From CAZRDB01 sp964598695 (GTDB taxonomy: Bacteria > Armatimonadota > Zipacnadia > UBA1398), in NCBI GenBank assembly GCA_964598695.1, contig CAZRDB010000060.1, positions 1-25,569 of the forward strand: a stretch of DNA of 25,569 nucleotides, in the 5' to 3' direction. The translations under genes were made by a program, and so were the position numbers. Shown piece after piece: positions 15,656 through 23,564 of this stretch. Position 1 is the first letter of the stretch; each line of letters starts with the position of its first letter. The notes under the pieces were generated by a model. It had not been told where the DNA came from and ran no database searches. It worked only from the letters and a program-made list of their open reading frames with translations.

Positions 15656-16561
15656 CTAGAACTCCGGCTCCCGGCCGAGGCCGAGGCGCACCTCGGCTGC
15701 GGCGCGCTGGGTGATCATCCCGCGGGCGACGCGGTCCTTCACCGACTGGACCATCGTCTGCATACCCGTCTCGCCGGCATGGCGCGCGATGACGGCCTCG
15801 ACGGCCTCGTACTCCCCGGCGGCGATCAGCCGCGCGATCTCGGGGATCACGAGCATGATCTCGTTGACCGGAACACGGCCCCTGCCGTCCTCCCGCGCGA
15901 CGAGCTGCTGGCAGACGACGGCGCGGAGCACCGAGGCGATCTGCCGACGGGCCACGGCTTGCTGGCTTTCGGGGTAGACCGAGACGAGGCGCTCGACGGT
16001 CTCGGCCGCCGTGGCCGTGTGCATCTGGGTCAGCACGAGGTGGCCGGTCTCGGCGAGTGCGAGTGCGAGGCTCAGCGTCTCGAGATCCGGGATCTCGCCG
16101 ATATGCACGACATCGGGATCCTGGCCGTCGAACGCGGCGCGCAGCGCGGCGGCGTACGAGAGCGCGTCGCTCCCCACCTCACGGAGCGTCACGAGGCTCC
16201 GCTGCTCGCGGATCACGATCTCGAGAGGGCGCTGGAGGGAGAGGATGTGGCGGAAGCCGGCTCGGTTCAGCTCCTCGAGCATCGCCCACAGGGTCGTGGT
16301 CTTGCCGCTGCCCATGGGGCCGGTCACGATCACCAGGCCGTTGGGCAGTCCGGCGATCTCCGCAAGGGCGGGCGGCAGCCCGAGTTGCTCCAGCGTCGGG
16401 GCGCGAGTCGGGAGGAGCCGCACCACCGCGGTGAGGCCGGCGCGGGAGTGGAACAGCGCCACGCGCACGGGCCCGGCCCCTTCGAGGTCGACGCTCGAGG
16501 CGACATCGCGCCGCTGCTGTAGCGTGAGGCGCGTCTTGAGGCCCGGATGCGGGCCGCGCAC
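15656..16561 (-). CDS. PilT-like retraction ATPase, short and with degenerate Asp box
   Basis: A 301-residue secretion ATPase of the PilT/PilU group. AVVRLLPTRAPTLEQLGLP is the hallmark linker, GPMGSGKT (81-88) the Walker A, and DVVHIGEIPDLETL the Walker B with E146; AETGHLVLTQMHTATAAETV follows as in PilT. Two departures stand out. The ~55-residue start of the N-terminal domain (the SDLH region) is absent, and the Asp box EDPIE is QRPLE (110-114), losing both acidic residues. GTG at 16561 is the first possible start; its nearest AGGAG is 21 nt away, and the gene overlaps the start of the divergent T2SF gene by 15 nt. It may be a specialised or decaying paralogue. It converges with the deacetylase, 25 nt apart. 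Confidence 0.85.
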   Translation of the reverse strand: MRGPHPGLKTRLTLQQRRDVASSVDLEGAGPVRVALFHSRAGLTAVVRLLPTRAPTLEQLGLPPALAEIAGLPNGLVIVTGPMGSGKTTTLWAMLEELNRAGFRHILSLQRPLEIVIREQRSLVTLREVGSDALSYAAALRAAFDGQDPDVVHIGEIPDLETLSLALALAETGHLVLTQMHTATAAETVERLVSVYPESQQAVARRQIASVLRAVVCQQLVAREDGRGRVPVNEIMLVIPEIARLIAAGEYEAVEAVIARHAGETGMQTMVQSVKDRVARGMITQRAAAEVRLGLGREPEF

Positions 16562-16846
16562 TTCTGCGAGGTGTTGGCGTTGCTCCTCTCCTCGCGCGTC
16601 CCCGGCGTCCTCGCGTGCGAGACGGCAGCCGGCGTCTACGGCTCGCCTGTCCGGGACCGGCTTCGTGCCCGTCTGGCCGACGATCCCGACGCGCCGCTGG
16701 CCGATGCGCTCGCCGAGGCGGGTTGGCTCCCTCCGGGCGTGGACGCGATCCTGCGCGCCGGCGAGATCAGTGGGACGTTGATCGACGCGCTCGACAAGGC
16801 GGCCCGTTTCGTGCGGGCCTGCGCCGAAGCGGAAGCCTGGCGCTAG
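16547..16846 (+). CDS. Solo T2SF (GspF/PilC-type) domain protein, 99 aa
   Basis: The whole protein fits one T2SF cytoplasmic helical bundle. FCEVLALLLSSRVPGVLACE, LADALAEAGWLPPGVDAILR and AGEISGTLIDALDKAARF match the GspF/PilC pattern with the AGExSGxL signature. True PilC/GspF proteins are ~400 residues with two such bundles and membrane helices; here there is no membrane segment and the domain fills the chain from residue 2 to the stop. ATG at 16547 has GAGG 5 nt upstream, and a TAG at 16520 closes the frame. It is divergent from, and overlaps, the PilT-like gene, its natural functional partner. It may be a remnant or a soluble adaptor for the platform. Confidence 0.65.
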   Translation: MRAAHFCEVLALLLSSRVPGVLACETAAGVYGSPVRDRLRARLADDPDAPLADALAEAGWLPPGVDAILRAGEISGTLIDALDKAARFVRACAEAEAWR

Positions 16847-17060
16847 GGGCGCGATTTGCCGACAGGAGCGTGCGAGCGGTCGGCGAACCAGGAGGGAGGA
16901 CTGCGGAGGGAGACGAACGCGCGCGCCTGCCCGAGGGGCGCGGCGGTCGGTACTCGGTGCGAACGTCCCTCAGGAGGCCCCGGCTATCAGTGAGGCAGGA
17001 GTCGGCCGGCCGGGGTCTCGGTGACCGCGCTGGCGACCCGCTGTCGAGGGAGAGTGACGC

Positions 17061-20000
17061 TTGGATCTCGGTCAGCTCCTCGAACGATACGGGGCGCTCG
17101 CGCAGCGCATGCTGAACGGCTTCGTCGAGGCGACCGGCGTGTCGTGCTCGATCCTCGACCTGAACGGGGACGAGATCGCCGCCGCCGGGGGCCAGGACGC
17201 GTGCCGGCGGTTTCACCGGGCCACGGAGGCGAGCCGAGCCCGCTGCCAGGAGAGCGACACGCTCCTCGCCGGGCGCCTCGGTCAGGGCCAGGAGTTCACG
17301 CTCTACCGCTGCCCGATGGGGCTGGCCGACGCGGCGAGCCCGATCCACCTCGAGAACGAGCATGTGGCCAACGCCTTCGTCGGGCAGTTCCTGCTCGAGC
17401 CGCCCGACCTGGGCTTCTTCCGGCGCCAGGCCGAGCAGTACGGCTACCCGGTCGAGGACTACCTCGAGGCGATCGCCCGGGTGCCGGTGCTGCCCCATGC
17501 GCAGCTCTCCGGGGTGCTCGCGTTCCTCACGTCGCTGGCCGAGCTGGCCGGCGCCGTCGGCCTGGAGCAGCAGCGCGAGCGAGAGGCGCGGCGGGCCCTC
17601 GAGGAGAGCGAGCACCGCTACCGCGCGTTGTTCGCCTCGGCCGGCGACGCCATCCTGCTGGCCGCCGACGGCCGGGTCGTCGACTGCAACCCCAAGGCGC
17701 TCGCCCTGTTCGGGCTCGAGCACGAGGCCGTGGTGGGGCTCGATGTGCGCGCGCTGTGGCCGGAGCGGCAGCCGGGTGGCGGCGTGTCGGAGGGGCTGTT
17801 CGAGCAGTTGCGCGAGCAGGCGCTCGCGGGCACTCCGTGCGCGGGTGAGTGGCGGTTCCAGCGCACCGACGGCACGGTGTTCTCGGCCGACGTGACGCTC
17901 ACGCGGGTCGACCTGGGAGGACGCGCCTGCCTGCAGGCGATCGTGCGCGACATCACCGATCGGGCCGAGATGGACCGCCGACTGCGGACGCTGACCCGCG
18001 GCCTGCGGGGCGTGGTCGACGCCACCGCCGACCTGATCGGAATCGACGACCTCGACCTGCTCCTGCGCACGGCGGTGCAGACCGTGCGCGAGCGGTTCGG
18101 TCTCGAGCGCTGCAGTCTCTACCTCTACCGGAACGGGCTGTTCCGCGGGACCTATGGCACCGACATGGCCGGCCAGACCGTCGACGAGCACGGCGCCGAG
18201 TTTCGTTACGACCGGCTCGAGACGGTGGTGCACGAGGCCCGCCAACGCGGGATCCAGTGGCTGGTGGACGACGGCGTCGACCAGACGTACTGGAACGGCC
18301 GCGAGATGCACGCCGTCGCGCAGGGATGGGTCGCCTCCACGCCGATTCTCGGCGCGCGAGGGCCGGTCGGCGTGCTCTTCAACGATGCCGCGATCTCCGG
18401 GAAGCCCCTCGACCCCGTCAGCCAGGAGATCGTCTCGCTCTACTGCTCGTCGGTCGGCGCGTTGGTCGAGAAGCTGAACGCCGAAGCGGAGCTGAGCGAG
18501 GCGCGGGCGCTACTCGCGGCGGCGATCGACCAGCTTCCCGCCGGGGTGCTCGTGGTGGACGTGCCGGACCTGACGGTGCTCCACGCCAACCCGGCCACGG
18601 CCGCGCTCCTGGGCGCCGAGGATCCGGCGAGCCTCATCGGCGAGCCGCTGCTACCCGTGGTCGAGCCCGTGGTCTGGGAGTCGGCCGACGGGGCTCCGCT
18701 TCCGCTCGACTCCCTCCCGGTGGTGCGGGCGGCGCGCGAGGGTGCTTTCGTGCGCGATCAGGAGGTCCGGATCCGTTCGGGCGAGCGGGTTCGGGCGTTC
18801 CTTGGGAGCGCGGCGCCGGTGCGTGATGCCGACGGCGAGGTGGTGGCCGCGGTCTCGGCGGTCAGTGAGATCACCGAGCAGAGGGCGCGCGAAGCGCGCC
18901 GGACGCGGCGGCTGGAGGAGACGGCGGCGCTCCGGCGGGTGTTGCTGGAGCTGGCGACCGAGCCGAGCGTCGCGGCGGGCGATCTGGCCGCCGCGGCGCC
19001 GGTGATCACCGAGGGCGTCGCCCGGGGCCTCGGCCTGGCCCGGGTCTCGGTCTGGCTCGCCGAGGACGGGATGGAGCGGATTCGCTGTCGCGACCTGTAC
19101 GCCGAGGGCGGCCACAGCGGCGGTGCGGTCTCGTTGATGGGCCGGCACGAGGCGTACCTGGCGGGGCTGGAGAGCGGGCGTGCGATCGAGGCGGTGGACG
19201 CGCGCACCGACCCGCGCACGGCCGGCTTCGCGGCGGACTACCTCGAGCCCCTCGGCATCGTCTCGCTGATCGATGCGCCGATCCGGCAGTCGGGCAACGT
19301 CGTCGGCGTGTTGTGCTGCGAGCACACCGGCCCGGAGCCGCGCGAGTGGCGCGACTACGAGGTCTCGTTCGCCTCCGAGGCCGCCGACCTCGTGGCACAG
19401 GTCGCGCTGAGCGCGAAGCGGCGCGAGGCCGAGCTGGCGCTGCGCCGGAGCGAGGAGCAGTTCGGCCTGCTGGTCGACCACGCGCCCGAGTGCATCTTCG
19501 TGCAGACCGACCGGGTCTTCGCCTACGCCAACCCGGCGACGCTGCGGATGCTGGGCGCGTCGTCGCCCGAGGAGCTGCTGGGCAGTGCGACGGGGGAGCG
19601 GCTCGCCCCGGAGTACCGCGAGCAGGGCTCCGATCCTTTCGCGGCGACGAGTCAGCTCCCCGTGCCCCACGGCGCGACCGAGTGCGTCTTCCTGAGGCTC
19701 GACGGCGCGGCCGTGCCGGCCGAGACCACCTCGGTCCCGATCCTCTACCAGGGGCGGGAGAGCGTGCTGGTCTTCGCCCGGGACATCTCGGAACGCAGGC
19801 TGGCCGAGGCCGAGCGGGCCCAGTTTGAGACGCGGCTCCAGCGCGCCCAGCGGCTCGAGAGCCTCGGCGCGCTGGCGGGAGGCATCGCCCACGACTTCAA
19901 CAACATCCTCGCGGCGATCGTGGGCTTCGGGGAACTCGCTCTCCAGGAGGCCTCGCCGGACTCGTGCCAGCAGGCCTATCTCGACCAGATTCTGACGGCC

Positions 20001-21014
20001 TCGACCCGGGCGCGCGACCTGGTCCGGCAGGTGCTCGCCTTCAGCCGACAGGCCCAGACGGAGCGGCGCCCGGTGCGCGTGCAGGCCGTCCTGGAGGAGG
20101 CGATCGAGCTGCTCCGCGCCTCGCTGCCGGCGACGGTGGAGATCCGCCAGCGGATCGACCCGGAGGCCCCGGCCGTGCTGGCCGATGCCTCGCAACTGCA
20201 GCAGGTGATCGTGAACCTGTGCACCAACGCCGAGCACGCGATGCGCGGACAGGGCGGCGTGCTCACCATCACCCTGCAGCCGGTGGAGGTCGACGCGGCG
20301 CAGGCGGCCACGCTGGGCGACATCAGTCCCGGGCCGTATGTTCGGATCGGAGTGCGCGACACCGGCCGAGGGATGGACGCGGCCATCGTCGAGCGGATCT
20401 TCGAGCCCTTCTTCACGACGAAGCCCACGGGCGAGGGAACGGGGCTGGGCCTCGCGACCAGCCACGGGATCATCGCGGGCCACGGCGGGGCGATCAGCGT
20501 CCACAGCCAGGTCGGCGCGGGCAGCTCGTTCCATGTCTACCTGCCCTGCGGCGGCGAGCCCACGCCGGTTCGGCCACGGGCCCGGTCGGGCCCCGCGCGC
20601 GGCGGCGACGAGTCGATCCTGCTGGTCGACGACGAGCCGGCGCTGGTCTCGACCGGGGAGATCATGCTGTCGCGGCTGGGCTACCGCGTGACGGCCCTGC
20701 AGAGCAGCATCGAGGCGCTGGAGCTGCTGCAGCGCGAGCCGGAGGCGTTCGACCTGCTCGTGACCGACCACACGATGCCCAACCTGACAGGGCTCGACCT
20801 GGCCGCGCGCGCGCAGGCGGCCCGGCCCGGGCTGCCGGTGGTCGTCACGACCGGCTACGGCCATCAGGTGGACTCCGAAGCCGCGCGCATGTTGGGGGTA
20901 GGGCCGATCCTGCTCAAGCCCTACTCGCTCCAGCAACTCGCGGAGGCGGTTCGGGGCGCGCTCGACGCCGGGAGGTCGCGCGAGGCGCCGGCGTCGGAGG
21001 GGATCGAGCGTTAG
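17061..21014 (+). CDS. Hybrid sensor histidine kinase PocR-PAS-GAF-PAS-GAF-PAS-HK-REC
   Basis: A 1317-residue cytoplasmic signalling protein without membrane helices. Approximate order: PocR sensory domain 1-165 (CRRFHRATEASRARCQESD), PAS 183-305, GAF 328-470, PAS 482-607, GAF 623-787, PAS 795-913, HisKA 923-997 with H944 in GGIAHDFNNILAAI, HATPase 1037-1165 (N box NLCTNAEHAM, DTGRGMD, GEGTGLGLATSHG), and a receiver 1184-1302 with D1236 in LLVTDHTMPN and K in LLKPYS. All phosphotransfer residues are present. The Cys-rich PocR domain may bind a small ligand or metal. TTG at 17061 is chosen because GAGGGAGAG lies just upstream and the PocR domain starts at once. No separate DNA-binding regulator is nearby, so its output is unknown. 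The 214 nt before it hold no gene. Confidence 0.93.
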   Translation: MDLGQLLERYGALAQRMLNGFVEATGVSCSILDLNGDEIAAAGGQDACRRFHRATEASRARCQESDTLLAGRLGQGQEFTLYRCPMGLADAASPIHLENEHVANAFVGQFLLEPPDLGFFRRQAEQYGYPVEDYLEAIARVPVLPHAQLSGVLAFLTSLAELAGAVGLEQQREREARRALEESEHRYRALFASAGDAILLAADGRVVDCNPKALALFGLEHEAVVGLDVRALWPERQPGGGVSEGLFEQLREQALAGTPCAGEWRFQRTDGTVFSADVTLTRVDLGGRACLQAIVRDITDRAEMDRRLRTLTRGLRGVVDATADLIGIDDLDLLLRTAVQTVRERFGLERCSLYLYRNGLFRGTYGTDMAGQTVDEHGAEFRYDRLETVVHEARQRGIQWLVDDGVDQTYWNGREMHAVAQGWVASTPILGARGPVGVLFNDAAISGKPLDPVSQEIVSLYCSSVGALVEKLNAEAELSEARALLAAAIDQLPAGVLVVDVPDLTVLHANPATAALLGAEDPASLIGEPLLPVVEPVVWESADGAPLPLDSLPVVRAAREGAFVRDQEVRIRSGERVRAFLGSAAPVRDADGEVVAAVSAVSEITEQRAREARRTRRLEETAALRRVLLELATEPSVAAGDLAAAAPVITEGVARGLGLARVSVWLAEDGMERIRCRDLYAEGGHSGGAVSLMGRHEAYLAGLESGRAIEAVDARTDPRTAGFAADYLEPLGIVSLIDAPIRQSGNVVGVLCCEHTGPEPREWRDYEVSFASEAADLVAQVALSAKRREAELALRRSEEQFGLLVDHAPECIFVQTDRVFAYANPATLRMLGASSPEELLGSATGERLAPEYREQGSDPFAATSQLPVPHGATECVFLRLDGAAVPAETTSVPILYQGRESVLVFARDISERRLAEAERAQFETRLQRAQRLESLGALAGGIAHDFNNILAAIVGFGELALQEASPDSCQQAYLDQILTASTRARDLVRQVLAFSRQAQTERRPVRVQAVLEEAIELLRASLPATVEIRQRIDPEAPAVLADASQLQQVIVNLCTNAEHAMRGQGGVLTITLQPVEVDAAQAATLGDISPGPYVRIGVRDTGRGMDAAIVERIFEPFFTTKPTGEGTGLGLATSHGIIAGHGGAISVHSQVGAGSSFHVYLPCGGEPTPVRPRARSGPARGGDESILLVDDEPALVSTGEIMLSRLGYRVTALQSSIEALELLQREPEAFDLLVTDHTMPNLTGLDLAARAQAARPGLPVVVTTGYGHQVDSEAARMLGVGPILLKPYSLQQLAEAVRGALDAGRSREAPASEGIER

Positions 21015-21046
21015 CGATGCGCGGCGACCGAGAGGAGGAGGCGGCG

Positions 21047-21907
21047 ATGGCGACCGACCGACGGGGGTTCCTGCGCGCGGCCGCGGCGGGCGCGGGGCTT
21101 GCGTGTGCCGCGAGCCTGGCGGACCGGGTGCGCGCCATCGGGGGCGACCTGCGTCTTTCGATGTGCGACTGGAGCCTGGGCAAGATGGCCAACGTCGAGG
21201 GCGTGGCGCTGGCGGCCGAGATCGGCCTCGACGGCCTCGAGGTCAGCATCGGCTCGGAAGGCGACAACCTCCGCCTCCGCGAGCCCGCGGTGCAGGAGGA
21301 GTACCGCGCGGCGCGCGATCGGTACCAGATCGCCTTCCCCTCGATGGCGATGGGGCTACTGAACTCGGTCCCGCTCAAGTCGGAGGAGCGCGCGGCCGGG
21401 TGGGTGGGCGACACGATCGAGGCCGCTCGCAGCCTCGGCGCCGGGTGCATCCTGCTCGCCTTCTTCGGCGACGGCACGCTCGACATGGCCGACGAGGCCG
21501 GGATCACCCGCGTGGTCGAGGTGCTGCGCCGCGAGGCGCCGCACGCCGAGGAGGCCGGGATCGTGCTGGGGCTCGAGAACACGCTCTCGGCCGAGGATAA
21601 CCTCGCGATTCTCGAGCGGGTCGAGAGCGAGTGGGTCCGCGTGTACTACGACCTCCGGAACTCGGCGGACTGCGGGCGGGATGTCCCCGCTGAGATCCGT
21701 ACGCTCGGCGATCGGATCTGCATGGTCCACCTGAAGAACGGCGGGCATCTGCTCTCCGAGAAGGACAACGTGGACTTCCCGGCCTGCGCCGAGGCGCTGT
21801 ATGAGATCGGCTACGGCGGGTGGCTGGTGCTGGAGACCGCCTGCCCCAACGATGTGATCCTCGACACGCGGGCCAACGCCGCATTCGTCCGGGAGACCTT
21901 CCTCTAG
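21047..21907 (+). CDS. Tat-exported sugar phosphate isomerase/epimerase-like TIM barrel
   Basis: A 286-residue protein beginning MATDRRGFLRAAAAGAG, a twin-arginine signal (RRGFLR) with a hydrophobic stretch ending near VRA. The rest is an AP-endonuclease-2/xylose-isomerase-like barrel: GLDGLEVSIGSEGDN, AGIVLGLENTLS, VRVYYDLRNSADCG, ICMVHLKNG and GGWLVLETA place the usual metal-ligand Glu, Asp and His at strand ends. It is probably an outer-compartment sugar isomerase or epimerase. ATG at 21047 has AGAGGAGGAG 6 nt upstream; an earlier ATG at 21017 would lengthen the N-region unnaturally. It starts 32 nt after the kinase gene and ends 60 nt before the radical SAM gene. Tat-exported members of this family are frequent in Planctomycetota-like and Armatimonadota genomes. 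Confidence 0.88.
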   Translation: MATDRRGFLRAAAAGAGLACAASLADRVRAIGGDLRLSMCDWSLGKMANVEGVALAAEIGLDGLEVSIGSEGDNLRLREPAVQEEYRAARDRYQIAFPSMAMGLLNSVPLKSEERAAGWVGDTIEAARSLGAGCILLAFFGDGTLDMADEAGITRVVEVLRREAPHAEEAGIVLGLENTLSAEDNLAILERVESEWVRVYYDLRNSADCGRDVPAEIRTLGDRICMVHLKNGGHLLSEKDNVDFPACAEALYEIGYGGWLVLETACPNDVILDTRANAAFVRETFL

Positions 21908-21967
21908 CGACGGCGGGGGCGCTCGTTCGTCCTGGCAGACGTATCTTCGCCCCCGGAGGGTTGTCCA

Positions 21968-22615
21968 GTGGCCGCCAGTACGCTCCTGCGGGTCGGGCAT
22001 CGGGCCGAGCGCTGCACGGTCCTGGGCCCCGGTGCGCGTGCGGTCATCTGGCTGCAGGGCTGCGGGCGGCGCTGCCCGGGCTGTCTCGCGCCGGAGCTGT
22101 GGCCGGCCGAGGGTGGTCTCGAGACCACGGCTGAGGCGCTGGCCGACTGGGTGCTCGAGGCGCCGGACATCGGGGGGCTCACGATCTCGGGCGGCGAGCC
22201 GATGGACCAGGCCGAGGGGCTGCTTGCGCTCCTCACGCGGCTCCGCGCGGCCCGCCCGGAGATCTCGCTGCTGTGCTACACGGGCTACACGCTCCAGGAG
22301 TTGCGCGCGAGCGGCGGGTCCCGCTGCGCGGTGCTCGGCCTGCTGGACGTGTTGGTCGACGGCCCCTACGTGGAGGCGCTCGATGACGGCGGCGCGCTCC
22401 GCGGGAGCAGCAACCAGCGCGTGTGGCTGCTCTCCGACCGCCACACGGCCGAGGCGTTGGGTCGCGGAGGGGGGCGCGCGGTCGAGGTGGTCGTCGAGTG
22501 GGACGGCTTCTACCTGATGGGCATCCCGCCGAGGGGATTCCGCGCGCGGCTGGAAGCGACGTTGGAGAGCCAGGGAGTGCGGCTCGGACAGCATGGGGAG
22601 AGGGATGACCCGTGA
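21968..22615 (+). CDS. Radical SAM protein, NrdG-like 4Fe-4S single-cluster activase family
   Basis: A 215-residue minimal radical SAM enzyme. WLQGCGRRCPGCLAPELW holds the CX3CX2C triad (C32, C36, C39) that binds the catalytic cluster, and LTISGGEPMDQ (GGEP at 75-78) binds S-adenosylmethionine. YTGYTLQEL and DVLVDGPYVE complete the NrdG-type pattern. No ribonucleotide reductase gene is near, so it may instead modify or activate a neighbour-encoded protein or peptide. GTG at 21968 has GGAGGG about 8 nt upstream. Its TGA overlaps the GTG of the next gene (GTGA), a sign of coupled translation. It is the first gene of the cassette reaching the window end. NrdG is the fallback annotation, but context argues against it. 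Confidence 0.87.
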   Translation: MAASTLLRVGHRAERCTVLGPGARAVIWLQGCGRRCPGCLAPELWPAEGGLETTAEALADWVLEAPDIGGLTISGGEPMDQAEGLLALLTRLRAARPEISLLCYTGYTLQELRASGGSRCAVLGLLDVLVDGPYVEALDDGGALRGSSNQRVWLLSDRHTAEALGRGGGRAVEVVVEWDGFYLMGIPPRGFRARLEATLESQGVRLGQHGERDDP

Positions 22616-23562
22616 GTGGCGTACCGAAGTTCGCGGATCCGGTGCTGATGGCGGCCGCCGTGGCACTCGTCGCGCAGGCGGTCAGCGAGGCTGTGGAGGC
22701 GGCTCGCGAGCGACGAGAAGCCGCTGAGGCCGCTGCACGGATCGAGCAGCAGCGCCGCATGGAGGAACTCAAGAAGCTCCGCGACGAGGTCCGCGGGCGC
22801 GGGCAAGCCGCTGAGCACGAACGCGACCAGCAGGCGCTCGCGCGCAGGGAGCGCCTGCGCGCCATCCTCTCCACGCTGGGCGGCGTTCCCGAGGGAGCCG
22901 GCCCGGAGGCGATGGACGGCCTGGTCGAGCGCGAGCAGGCCCTGGGCGACCTCTCCGCGCGTCTGACGGGCCTGGCGGCAGACGACCTCGTTGCGCGTTG
23001 GTGCGGGCGGGAACTCGCCACCGCCGGCGACTGGCTCGCGCGCCTGCGCGGCGGGGAGGCCGGTGACTCCCCGGGGGCGACGGCCGCCGACCTCGGCCGG
23101 TGGCTTGACGCACTGCCCGAGCGCGCCCGCGCGGCACAGGAGGCCGAAGAGCGGCGGAGGTACATCGCCGCGGGGATCCTCGAGGCGATGCGCGAGAGTG
23201 GCTTCACGGTCTCGGAGCCGGCCCTCGAGCAGCCGGGGGTCGCGGACTCGGCCCTCGTCTTCGAGGGGGTCCGCGCGAGCGGCGGAGAGATCGCGGTCTC
23301 GGTCCCCGTCGAGGGGCAGGTCTGGTACGCCGTCGACGGCTATCCGTTGCGGCTCGAGGCCACCGCGGGCGGTGGCGAGGCGAGCACGTGCGACGAGGCC
23401 GAACGTGAGATCCTCGCGGTGCACGCTCTCCTGCGCGATCGGTTCGGGATCCGAATGGGCGATCTGGGTTGGCACGGCAGGGACCCGGCGCGGGCTGCCC
23501 GCTACGCCGATGATCTGCCCACCGGCGGCGGGGCTCGACACGACGCGTGGGGAGGGGCCTGA
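22612..23562 (+). CDS. Coiled-coil protein of unknown function in the radical SAM / AAA+ cassette
   Basis: A 316-residue protein I do not recognise. Residues 9-28 (DPVLMAAAVALVAQAVSEAV) are a hydrophobic or amphipathic helix; residues ~30-85 are a highly charged coiled coil (Glu/Arg/Ala/Gln). A helical middle region (about 95-190) follows, then a compact alpha/beta C-terminal domain from ~183: GILEAMRESGFTVSEPALE, IAVSVPVEGQVWYAVDG, TCDEAEREILAVHALLRD and MGDLGWHGRDPARAARY. It starts at the GTG overlapping the previous stop and ends two nt before the AAA+ gene, so all three are made together. The N-terminus could be a membrane or oligomerisation element and the C-terminal domain a substrate or adaptor module for the ATPase (inference). 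Confidence 0.8.
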   Translation: MSGVPKFADPVLMAAAVALVAQAVSEAVEAARERREAAEAAARIEQQRRMEELKKLRDEVRGRGQAAEHERDQQALARRERLRAILSTLGGVPEGAGPEAMDGLVEREQALGDLSARLTGLAADDLVARWCGRELATAGDWLARLRGGEAGDSPGATAADLGRWLDALPERARAAQEAEERRRYIAAGILEAMRESGFTVSEPALEQPGVADSALVFEGVRASGGEIAVSVPVEGQVWYAVDGYPLRLEATAGGGEASTCDEAEREILAVHALLRDRFGIRMGDLGWHGRDPARAARYADDLPTGGGARHDAWGGA

Positions 23563-23564
23563 GG

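Noticed and set aside
18651..20936. A 761-codon open frame on the minus strand, antisense to the hybrid kinase
   Set aside because: It is the complement of strongly coding, GC-rich sequence; its translation is rich in Arg, Gly and Ala with no domains, while the plus strand shows complete PAS, GAF, HK and REC motifs.
21968..22615. Straight annotation as nrdG
   Set aside because: The fold fits, but no nrdD is adjacent and the gene is coupled to a coiled-coil protein and an AAA+ ATPase, so the gene symbol is not justified.
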